Shown here: piece by piece, positions 35,101 to 42,376 of the stretch
Numbering within the stretch: the first letter of the stretch is position 1
Layout of the letters: every line of letters begins with the position of its first letter
Source of the DNA: Chitinophagaceae bacterium
GTDB taxonomy: Bacteria > Bacteroidota > Bacteroidia > Chitinophagales > Chitinophagaceae
Length of the DNA: 64,000 nucleotides
Reading direction: 5' to 3'
NCBI GenBank assembly: GCA_016713965.1
Contig: JADJOC010000009.1
Coordinates: 806,001-870,000, forward strand
The notes under the pieces: generated by a model
Told to the model about the DNA's origin: nothing
Database searches by the model: none
Seen by the model: the letters and a program-made list of their open reading frames with translations, nothing else
Program-made: the position numbers and the translations under genes

Positions 35101-36165
35101 ATGTTAGATAAACTGGATGCAATAAAAGGGAGATTTGATAATTTGGGCGTATCACTTACCAATCCTGAAATTGTAAGTGATAATAAAAAATTTACTGCTG
35201 TTAGTAAAGAATACCGTAGCCTGGAAAAAATTGTACAGGGAAGGGATGAATATGTAAAAACATTAGAAGATATTGAATTTAATAAAGAGGTATTAAATAG
35301 CGATGATGATGAAATGAGGAATTTGGCCAAAATGGAACTTCCGGCTTTGGAAGAGAAAAAAATACAATTGGAAGCCCAGCTTCGCAATATGCTTATACCT
35401 AAAGATCCGTATGATGAAAAAAATGCCATTTTAGAAATCCGTGCCGGTACAGGTGGCGATGAAGCCTCTCTTTTGCCGGGGATTTGCTGCGAATGTATAT
35501 TAAATATTGTGAAAAAAAAGGGCTGGAAAACAGCCTTATTGAGTGAAAGCCAAGGCACTGCCGGTGGATTTAAAGAGGTACAGGTAGAAGTGGTGGGTGA
35601 TGATGTGTATGGCACTTTAAAATTTGAAAGCGGGGTGCACCGGGTACAGCGTGTACCTGATACAGAAGCCAGTGGCCGGGTACATACCAGCGCTGCTACA
35701 GTTGCTGTAATGCCTGAAGCTGAAGAAATAGATTTTGAATTGAAAGAAAGCGACGTAAAAATGGAAACTGCACGAAGTGGCGGTGCCGGTGGACAGAATG
35801 TAAATAAAGTGGAAACTAAGGTTTTTTTAACCCATAAACCTACAGGTATTGTAGTAGTTTGCCAAACAGAACGTAGCCAATTGGGCAACAGAGAAAAAGC
35901 AATGGACATGCTGCGGACCAAATTATATGATGAAGAGGTGCGTAAGGCAGAGGAAGCTATTTCTCACAAACGCAAAAGCCTGGTAAGTACAGGAGACCGG
36001 AGTGCTAAAATACGGACATACAATTTTCCGCAAGGCCGCGTTACAGACCATAGAATAGGATTAACGGTTTATAATTTAGATGCAGTTTTAAATGGTGAAG
36101 TACAGGAATTTATTGACGCACTGCAATTTGCAGAAAATGCAGAGAAAATGACGGGACAAAGCTAA
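35101..36165 (+). CDS. prfA: peptide chain release factor 1 (compensated double frame break)
   Basis: RF1 ends translation at UAA and UAG. The catalytic loop SGGAGGQNVNKVETKVFL is intact (residues about 222-239), as are GTGGDEASL and ESGVHRVQRVPDTEASGRVH. Between them lies an aberrant stretch, LPGICCECILNIVK. A loss of one T at 35471-35474 and a gain of one A at 35512-35519 explain it. Undoing both changes restores FAGDLLRMYIKYCEKKGW, the usual RF1 sequence. The gene therefore looks whole, but about 13 codons are read in the wrong frame as given. Length of 354 residues is normal. Start at 35101. Confidence 0.95.
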   Translation: MLDKLDAIKGRFDNLGVSLTNPEIVSDNKKFTAVSKEYRSLEKIVQGRDEYVKTLEDIEFNKEVLNSDDDEMRNLAKMELPALEEKKIQLEAQLRNMLIPKDPYDEKNAILEIRAGTGGDEASLLPGICCECILNIVKKKGWKTALLSESQGTAGGFKEVQVEVVGDDVYGTLKFESGVHRVQRVPDTEASGRVHTSAATVAVMPEAEEIDFELKESDVKMETARSGGAGGQNVNKVETKVFLTHKPTGIVVVCQTERSQLGNREKAMDMLRTKLYDEEVRKAEEAISHKRKSLVSTGDRSAKIRTYNFPQGRVTDHRIGLTVYNLDAVLNGEVQEFIDALQFAENAEKMTGQS

Positions 36166-36504
36166 CTAAATCCACATATTAATAACATCTATAATATCTG
36201 CTATATCAATTTTTGTTTAGTGAGGATTAAAATACACAAAAAGGACAAAAAGTATAATTTTTTACACAAAAAATTCTTTTTTTTAATTATTGGCTTTAGG
36301 GCTTCGTTATATTTTATTCACATGCCTTTACGTATAAAAAGCCTTATTTTCTATATAATATCCCGGTCATTAATAAAATCTTAACATTTGTGGTACCTGT
36401 TTAGGCACAGCTTTTGCCTAACCTATAATAGATCACCAATAAAACAAAGCATTAAATAGATATATTATTTAAATTTTTCTCATAAGCAGTTAGTTTTGGT
36501 AAAC

Positions 36505-36535
36505 AAGCCCTTGTTTCTACAAGGGCTTTCTTTAT
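36505..36535 (+). terminator. terminator-like hairpin upstream of tatC
   Basis: AAGCCCTTGT pairs with ACAAGGGCTT, followed by TCTTTATT. No annotated gene ends close upstream, so it may end a small RNA or a long prfA transcript. Confidence 0.65.
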
Positions 36536-36584
36536 TGTATTAAGGTTAATGTAATACTTAATAAAAATTAATATCAAAGAGCTT

Positions 36585-36592
36585 TACCTTTG
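36585..36592 (+). promoter_or_regulatory. TACCTTTG -7 box for tatC
   Basis: An exact TANNTTTG match 17 bases before the TTG start, giving a leader of roughly ten bases. Confidence 0.6.
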
Positions 36593-36609
36593 CAGCACAA
36601 TTATTAATA

Positions 36610-37458
36610 TTGGCAGTACAAACTAATTATAGAAAATCTTTTTTTAAACGTATAAGGGGCAAAGTAGTAACTGAGCAGGAGGAAATGACTTTCTTTGACC
36701 ATATTGAAGAGCTACGCTGGCACTTAATGCGTAGCGTATTGGCATGGCTGGTTGCTGCTATTGCCATTTTTATTTACAGGGATTGGGTATATGATTACGT
36801 AATATTAGCCCCTGCCAATGAAAATTTTATTACTTACAGCAGTTTATGCAATTTTGGCCACTGGCTTCATTTGGGAGATAATTTTTGCATGCCCCCGGTA
36901 AAAATAAATTTCCAGGTTACTGAAGTCAATGGTACTTTTTCATCAGCGCTTTCAATAGCCATGATTGGTGGCATCATTGCCGCTTTTCCCTATATTTTTT
37001 GGGAGCTGTGGCGGTTTATAAAACCTGCACTTTCACCCAAAGAAATTAAATACAGCGGGGGAAGCATTTTCTGGGTTACGCTATGTTTTTTTTCAGGCGC
37101 AGCCTTTGGATATTATTTATTAGCACCTTTTACTTTTAATTTTCTGGCAGGCTTTACCTTAGGCACTTCAGGCATGATCCAGTACCGCCCCTCTATTAAT
37201 GACTATATTGAAAGCCTAACCAACCTGATATTAGGTTGCGGTATTGCTTTTCAATTACCCATATTAAGTTATGTATTAGCAAAAATTGGCTTAATAACAG
37301 GCTCTCTTTTAAAAAAATATTTCAAATTTGCTTTTGTAATTATATTAATAGTAGCAGCCATTATTACACCGTCCCCAGATTGGACGAGCCAGTTTTTAGT
37401 GGCCATTCCGAAAATAAAAGGGCAAAGGAAGAAAAAGAATGGAGCTAGGGTTAATTGA
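36610..37458 (+). CDS. tatC: Sec-independent translocase subunit TatC, damaged C-terminus
   Basis: The protein has the TatC opening MTFFDHIEELRWHLMRSVLA and the later motifs AAFPYIFWELWRFIKPALSP and TPSPDWTSQFLVAIP. About five and a half membrane helices are present. TatC binds twin-arginine signal peptides at the inner membrane. After VAIP the usual LYE-containing last helix is missing. The frame continues into KIKGQRKKKNGARVN, while the normal tail ENKRAKEEKEWS sits in another frame and stops at 37448. About 15 codons therefore seem to be deleted at 37405-37412. The start is a TTG at 36610. This is not a homopolymer error. Confidence 0.88.
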   Translation: MAVQTNYRKSFFKRIRGKVVTEQEEMTFFDHIEELRWHLMRSVLAWLVAAIAIFIYRDWVYDYVILAPANENFITYSSLCNFGHWLHLGDNFCMPPVKINFQVTEVNGTFSSALSIAMIGGIIAAFPYIFWELWRFIKPALSPKEIKYSGGSIFWVTLCFFSGAAFGYYLLAPFTFNFLAGFTLGTSGMIQYRPSINDYIESLTNLILGCGIAFQLPILSYVLAKIGLITGSLLKKYFKFAFVIILIVAAIITPSPDWTSQFLVAIPKIKGQRKKKNGARVN

Positions 37459-37726
37459 TAATGTTATAATTAATAATTGATAATTTTTTGTACACTAACA
37501 CTATATCTTTTTTCAACAGTAGTCCCGCTATAAGATTATATCTATTTTCCTTCTCTGTAGGAGAAGGTGCCCAAAGGGCGGATGAGGTTTGCAAGCCCGG
37601 CTACAAGCCTCACCGGGCTTTCCACTGCAATCGGGTGTAGGTATTCAGCGGCGGGATATATATTTGGCATAAATATGTTAATTAGTTGATTGGTCAATTG
37701 GTTATACCTTTAACAGTTACAATACT

Positions 37727-37750
37727 TATCAACTATCAACTATCAACTAA
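37727..37750. repeat. heptamer array (TATCAAC) running into the rpiB start
   Basis: Three tandem TATCAAC units are followed by TAATG, whose ATG is the rpiB start codon. Upstream, at 37555-37625, lies a CCTTCTC/GAGAAGG palindrome with GGGCGGATGAGG, resembling the one after rpsB. The 291-base gap holds no gene. Confidence 0.8.
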
Positions 37751-38193
37751 TGTTTAATCTACAACTTCCCATAGCCATCGGCGCCGATCATGCAGGATTT
37801 GAATATAAGGAACAAATTATTTCTTTTTTAAAGGCCAAAAATTTGGCAATCAAAGATTTTGGAACCTTTAGCAAAGACTGAGTTGATTACCCTGATTTTG
37901 CCCACCCCGTAGCCGATGCAGTAGAAGGCAGCGGGTATGCCTTTGGTATTTTAGTATGTGGCAGCGCAAACGGAGTTGCCATCACAGCCAATAAGCACCA
38001 GGATATAAGAGCAGCCATATGCTGGAATGAAGAACTTGCCCAATTAGCCAGGCAGCACAATAATGCTAATATTATTTGCATTCCTGCACGCTTTGTAACA
38101 CAAGAAACAGCGCAAAAAATGGTAGATAATTTTATGCAAACAACTTTCGAAGGCGGCCGTCACCAAACCAGGGTAGGCAAAATAGCCTGTTAA
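37750..38193 (+). CDS. rpiB: ribose-5-phosphate isomerase B (in-frame TGA)
   Basis: The sequence IAIGADHAGFEYKEQI opens a RpiB/LacAB-family isomerase. VDYPDFAHPVADAV, GILVCGSANGVAITANK, QLARQHNNANI and FEGGRHQTRV follow. It interconverts ribose-5-phosphate and ribulose-5-phosphate in the pentose phosphate pathway. Codon 44 (37879-37881) is TGA between KD and VDYP, where most family members have Ser or Thr; TCA to TGA would be a single substitution. The frame is otherwise open to TAA at 38191-38193. The active-site Cys is in place (VCGSANG). Confidence 0.88.
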
Positions 38194-38297
38194 ACTACCA
38201 GTTTCAAACGGCATTTCACCATTTATAAATAATTATATTAAAATCCTGCTTGTTTTCCTTATTTTACTTAATTATTTAAAGGCTATAAAATTTACAA

Positions 38298-39875
38298 ATG
38301 AAAAAAATATTGCTATTTGCAATCATATCTTTTTGCACAAATATTGTTTTTGCACAAACTGATGATGCATTAAATTATGCTTCCACCATTACAACTAATG
38401 ATTTAAAAAAACATTTAACAATTATAGCCGGAGAGGAGATGGAAGGCAGGGAAACAGGTACTAAAGGCCAGCAAAAAGCAGCGGCTTATATTGAAGCCCA
38501 GTTTAAAGCTATGGGTTTAAACCAAGCTCCATCCTTAAAAAATTATCAACAATTCTACCCATTATATAAAGACTCGGGGCTAAGCACATTGAATATTGAC
38601 GGTAAAGAATTGGTGTATGGCATTGATTATATTGCCCCGATTACTTATAATGTACCGGCCAATGCAGAAGCTAAAAAAATAGTTTTTGTTGGCTATGGTA
38701 TAACCGATACAAATTATGATGACTATAAAGGGAAAAATGTAAAAGGTAAAGTAGTGGTATTTTTTACCGGAGAACCTAAACAAGGAGAAAATTATATTGT
38801 AACCGGTACTACAAGCAATTCAATGTGGACATATAGCGGCCTTTCAGAAAAGCTTGACCTGGCAAAGCAAAACGGGGCCGTTGCGGCATTAGTGCTAAAC
38901 CCGTCTGTAGATAGTTTTACTAAAACTTCGGTAGAAACAAGTAAGAGAACAAACATTTATTACCCAAGAGAAAGTGAAGAAGGGGCTAATTATATTTTAC
39001 TTTCCCGTGCGGCTGCAAAAAATATTTTAGGCACAGATTATTTTAATAGCCTGCTTAAAAAAGTAAAAGCTGCAGAAGCGCTGAATACAAAAAGTAAAAA
39101 AGATCAAAAAATTAAATTCTCCTTTTCTTATAAAAAGCAAAAACAGAAAATTGATGCCAGTAATGTAATAGGTGTGATTGAAGGTTCTGATAAAAAAGAT
39201 GAATATGTTTTTTTAACGGCCCATTACGACCATTTAGGCAAGCACAATGGTAAAATTTACTATGGCGCTGATGATGATGGCAGTGGTACCTGCGCTGTAT
39301 TAGAAATGGCAGAAGCTTTTAAAAAAGCAAAGACAGAGGGCAAAGGACCAAGAAGAACAATAGTATGTATGACCGTAAGTGGTGAAGAAAAAGGGCTTTG
39401 GGGCAGTGAATACTACAGCGATCATCCTGTATTTCCTTTAGATAAAACTACGGTAGACCTTAATATTGATATGGTTGGCAGGGTGGATACTGAACGCAAA
39501 ACAGCTGATACATTAAACTATGTATATGTTGTTGGCCATAATAAAATAAGTACAGAATTACCTGTTATCAATGAAGGTGTAAATAATAAATACACCCAGC
39601 TTCAGCTTGATTATAAATTTGATGACCCCAATGATAAGCAAAGAATTTATTTTAGAAGCGATCATTATAATTTTGCCCGCAAAGGAGTTCCTGTTTTATT
39701 TTTCTATGATGGTATGCTGCAAGCCGATTATCATAAACCTACTGATACAATAGATAAAATTAACTGGGATTTATATCAAAAAAGAACACGCATGATTTTT
39801 CATACCGCCTGGGAAATGGCCAACAGGGATGAAATGCTTAAACGAGATATACCGCTGTCAGAAGAAAAAAGATAA
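38298..39875 (+). CDS. secreted M28-family zinc aminopeptidase with PA-domain insert
   Basis: This 525-residue protein has a signal peptide (LLFAIISFCTNIVFAQ). A PA-like region lies around residues 110-210 (KKIVFVGYGITDTNYDDYKG, VKGKVVVFFTGEP). The M28 core has zinc ligands in LTAHYDHLGKHNG, YYGADDDGSGTCAV, VSGEEKGLWGSEY, NLNIDMVGRVD and DYHKPTDTID. All expected metal residues are visible, so it should be active. It would degrade peptides in the periplasm or outside the cell. It stands alone on the plus strand. Frame intact. Confidence 0.92.
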   Translation: MKKILLFAIISFCTNIVFAQTDDALNYASTITTNDLKKHLTIIAGEEMEGRETGTKGQQKAAAYIEAQFKAMGLNQAPSLKNYQQFYPLYKDSGLSTLNIDGKELVYGIDYIAPITYNVPANAEAKKIVFVGYGITDTNYDDYKGKNVKGKVVVFFTGEPKQGENYIVTGTTSNSMWTYSGLSEKLDLAKQNGAVAALVLNPSVDSFTKTSVETSKRTNIYYPRESEEGANYILLSRAAAKNILGTDYFNSLLKKVKAAEALNTKSKKDQKIKFSFSYKKQKQKIDASNVIGVIEGSDKKDEYVFLTAHYDHLGKHNGKIYYGADDDGSGTCAVLEMAEAFKKAKTEGKGPRRTIVCMTVSGEEKGLWGSEYYSDHPVFPLDKTTVDLNIDMVGRVDTERKTADTLNYVYVVGHNKISTELPVINEGVNNKYTQLQLDYKFDDPNDKQRIYFRSDHYNFARKGVPVLFFYDGMLQADYHKPTDTIDKINWDLYQKRTRMIFHTAWEMANRDEMLKRDIPLSEEKR

Positions 39876-39885
39876 TTGACACTTA

Positions 39886-39977
39886 GAGCATGTTTAAATT
39901 TAATTTATAAGATTAAAAAATGGCCGGTACCCCACCGCTAATAGAAAATAAAAGTTCTGTTTTTAAACAGGTTTTAT
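39886..39977. repeat. palindromic intergenic element, copy 1
   Basis: The left end is GCATGTTTAAATTTAATTT and the right end AATAAAAGTTCTGTTTTTAA followed by ACAGGTTTTA. The centre contains AAAAAATGGCCG and CCCCACCGC. The right part closely matches copy 2 at 41069-41180. Confidence 0.7.
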
Positions 39978-40043
39978 AATAATTATTAAGTTGCAGGTAT
40001 GCATTAAAACTGTTATTTTGCTTAAATAACTTAACCATTTATT

Positions 40044-40517
40044 ATGAATGTAAATGAACAAACACCCGCAAACAACAATGATATTGCTGAATTCCATGAC
40101 CAGATAAGAGAAATAGAGCTCGAAGGCTATGAACTCAGGGTAAAAAAAGCAAGAAATGCATTATTTTGGGCAGCAGGTTTAATTTTTGCCGGAGAAATGA
40201 TAGCAATGATCCGGGGTATTGGACAATTTGATACCAGTATTTTTATTACAGCATTAATAGAATCAGGCATCTTTATTTTACTGGCATTATGGACCAGGAA
40301 AAAACCTTACACAGCAATTCTGGCAGGGCTGATTACCTTTATAACTTTCATTATTCTTGCTGTTGTTATCAATACTTTGGCTTTTGGTGCTGAAGGTGCA
40401 CTCAGGGCCATAGTTGGGGGAATTATTGTAAAAATAGTAATTCTGGTAGCACTCATTCGTCCGTTAAAAGATGCAAAAGAATTGCAAAAGGCAAAAGAAG
40501 AAAAAAATATACTTTAA
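40044..40517 (+). CDS. small integral membrane protein of unknown function
   Basis: This 157-residue protein has a charged N-terminus (IAEFHDQIREIELEGYELR) and four probable membrane helices: ALFWAAGLIFAGEMIAM, FITALIESGIFILLALW, AILAGLITFITFIILAVV and AIVGGIIVKIVILVALI. It ends in a Lys/Glu tail. I do not recognise a specific family; similar small proteins are widespread in Bacteroidota. It stands between two copies of a palindromic element. There is no signal peptide and no motif that would point to a function. Confidence 0.65.
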   Translation: MNVNEQTPANNNDIAEFHDQIREIELEGYELRVKKARNALFWAAGLIFAGEMIAMIRGIGQFDTSIFITALIESGIFILLALWTRKKPYTAILAGLITFITFIILAVVINTLAFGAEGALRAIVGGIIVKIVILVALIRPLKDAKELQKAKEEKNIL

Positions 40518-40551
40518 TTCAACATATACTAATACTAATACTAATCGCGTA

Positions 40552-41047
40552 TTACTTTGTTTTCTTTAATTCAAAAATAGTTAACCCATCACCCTGGCCT
40601 GGCGCATGCAGTATAAGGTACTCATTTTTAAAATATGCTTTTATCTTTTTAGATTTACCGGCATCTTTGTCAGACTTAAAGATTAAGCCTTTAGAACCGT
40701 TAACGGTATATTTACCAGTTTCCATCGAATCTGTTTTTGCCGGGTTTGCAGTATTCATTACTGTATACGCCCCATCTGTATTAAAAACAAAAAGCATATT
40801 TTTAATTACACTAAGTTGATCCTTTATACTATTTGCACCTGAACTGTCCATACCTTCTTTTTTTAAAGAAGCTTAACATAGCCGGTGGTAGTAAAAGTGA
40901 GTCTTTCTCTACATTATAATAAATTCCACTTGGTGAAGTGATGGATTGCGTTTGCCAGGTACCAGGTATATTTTCCTGTGTAAGTTTTTGTGCATTTGTA
41001 CATAAAGTACTCACAGTAAAAAACAATAACAAAATATTTTTTTTCAT
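40552..41047 (-). CDS. secreted lipocalin-like protein (one frame break)
   Basis: The start at 41047 gives a signal peptide (KKNILLLFFTVSTLCTNAQ). The mature part begins ENIPGTWQTQSITSPSGIYY, the usual first strand of lipocalin-like domains. It continues, after one frame repair, through FVFNTDGAYTVMNTANP, KYTVNGSKGLIF and KIKAYFKNEYLILHAPGQGD. One extra base in the T run 40858-40864 breaks the frame. The fold is inferred from the GTW motif and strand pattern, not from a firm match. The ligand is unknown. Palindromic element copy 2 lies upstream. Confidence 0.65.
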
Positions 41048-41068
41048 TTTTTTATTTTTTAAATTAAG

Positions 41069-41180
41069 AACCTGTTTTAAAAAATGGCCGATGGGGACAC
41101 CGGCCACGGTGGCTAGTCGCGGTTGGTGTCCCCACCAACCGCAAAATAGGCAATAAAAACTCTATTTTAAAACAGGTTTT
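41069..41180. repeat. palindromic intergenic element, copy 2
   Basis: Inverted ends, AACCTGTTTTAAAA and TTTTAAAACAGGTT, enclose a strong internal dyad (GGGGACACC facing GGTGTCCCC). The right arm matches copy 1 at 39886-39977. It contains no ORF and resembles a small non-autonomous palindromic element. Confidence 0.75.
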
Positions 41181-41187
41181 AAATCAT

Positions 41188-42162
41188 TTACCAGCCCAAT
41201 ACCCATGCAAAAATCAACGGCACTACAATAGTGGCATCACTTTCCACAATAAATTTAGGCGTGGTGATATCCAGTTTGCCCCAGGTTATTTTTTCATTAG
41301 GAACCGCACCGGAGTATGATCCATACGAAGTTGTAGAATCCGACACCTGGCAAAAATAACTCCAGAAAGGTACATCATGCCATTCCAGGTCCTGGTACAT
41401 CATTGGTACTACACAAATCGGAAAATCCCCTGCAATACCACCGCCTATCTGGAAAAACCCAACTCCTTTTCCTGAAGAATTATTCCTGTACCAATCTGCA
41501 AGCCACACCATATATTCAATACCACTTTTCATGGCACTGGCTTTAATTTCATTTTTAATAACATAAGACGCAAAAATATTTCCCATCGTACTATCTTCCC
41601 ATCCCGGAACTACGATAGGGATATTTTTCTTCGCAGCAGCCAGCATCCAGCTATTTTCAGGATCAATTTCATAGTATTGTTCCAGCACACCGCTTAGCAG
41701 CATTTTATACATGTATTCATGTGGAAAGTAGCGTTCGCCTTTATCATCAGCATCCTTCCATAGTTTATGAATATGCTGCTGTAATCTTCTGAACGCTTCT
41801 TCTTCCGGTATGCAGGTATCCGTAACACGGTTATAATGATTTTCCAATAAATCCCATTCATCCTGCGGACTTAAATCCCTGTAATTAGGCACTCTTTTAT
41901 AATGGCTATGTGCAACTAAATTCATAATATCTTCTTCTAAATTTGCACCTGTACAGCTGATTATGGCCACTTTATCCTGCCGGATCATTTCTGCAAGGCT
42001 TAAACCTAATTCAGCTGTACTCATTGCACCTGCAAGTGTTATCATCATTTTTCCGCCTTCTTCCAAATGTGTTACATAACCTTTGGCTGCATCCATTAAA
42101 GCAGCAGCATTAAAATGCCTGTAATGATGCTCTATAAAATTTGAAACAGGTTTTATCTCCAT
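41188..42162 (-). CDS. deoxyhypusine synthase-like protein
   Basis: This 324-residue protein has the deoxyhypusine-synthase fold signatures: MITLAGAMSTAELGLSLAEM, VAIISCTGANLEEDIMN and IPIVVPGWEDSTMGNIFASY. It also has GVGFFQIGGGIAGDFPICVV and GAVPNEKITWGKLD. The last contains the lysine that forms the enzyme-substrate imine in the family. In eukaryotes and archaea the enzyme modifies eIF5A. Bacterial homologues are thought to act on polyamines, for example making homospermidine, or on other acceptors. Bacteria lack eIF5A, so a polyamine role is likely, by inference. It has its own promoter and no functional neighbours. Confidence 0.88.
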   Translation of the reverse strand: MEIKPVSNFIEHHYRHFNAAALMDAAKGYVTHLEEGGKMMITLAGAMSTAELGLSLAEMIRQDKVAIISCTGANLEEDIMNLVAHSHYKRVPNYRDLSPQDEWDLLENHYNRVTDTCIPEEEAFRRLQQHIHKLWKDADDKGERYFPHEYMYKMLLSGVLEQYYEIDPENSWMLAAAKKNIPIVVPGWEDSTMGNIFASYVIKNEIKASAMKSGIEYMVWLADWYRNNSSGKGVGFFQIGGGIAGDFPICVVPMMYQDLEWHDVPFWSYFCQVSDSTTSYGSYSGAVPNEKITWGKLDITTPKFIVESDATIVVPLIFAWVLGW

Positions 42163-42179
42163 TGTAAATATTTAGGCTG

Positions 42180-42187
42180 CAAAAGTA
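42180..42187 (-). promoter_or_regulatory. TACTTTTG -7 box for the deoxyhypusine synthase-like gene
   Basis: On the minus strand TACTTTTG fits TANNTTTG and lies 17 bases before the start codon, so the leader is about ten bases. Confidence 0.55.
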
Positions 42188-42376
42188 ATTTTTTTTATGT
42201 ACCAATCATTTAATTTATAGTAGTATTGACCCAATAATAACAGATTTAAAAATAAAGCTGTTAAAAAAATATTAATTATCATTTGTTTTGATAAACGGTA
42301 ACATTTTCATCAATCAGACGTTTAATTTCGTATGCTGCCATTTTAATAATAGCACCAAAAAACAAACTGTATAGCT

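Larger units (their letters stand above)
36166..36609. other. 444-base non-coding spacer upstream of tatC
   Basis: No supported gene. It holds a small stem (TTAGGCACAGCTTTTGCCTAA, 36402-36422), a terminator-like hairpin at 36505-36528 and the tatC promoter. A short non-coding RNA ending at the terminator is possible but unsupported by any recognised family. Confidence 0.5.

Noticed and set aside
35471..35519. Programmed frameshift in a release factor gene
   Set aside because: Programmed shifting belongs to prfB (RF2) at an early TGA. This is RF1, and the two changes lie in homopolymer runs and cancel out.
35094..35921. Long open frame opposite prfA
   Set aside because: It mirrors the RF1 gene and has a biased Ser/Thr/Leu content without domains.
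3262..37881. TGA read as a sense codon (alternative genetic code)
   Set aside because: TGA serves as the stop in ATGA overlaps at 2225-2228 and 63413-63416, and most broken genes are explained by homopolymer changes. Recoding is not needed.
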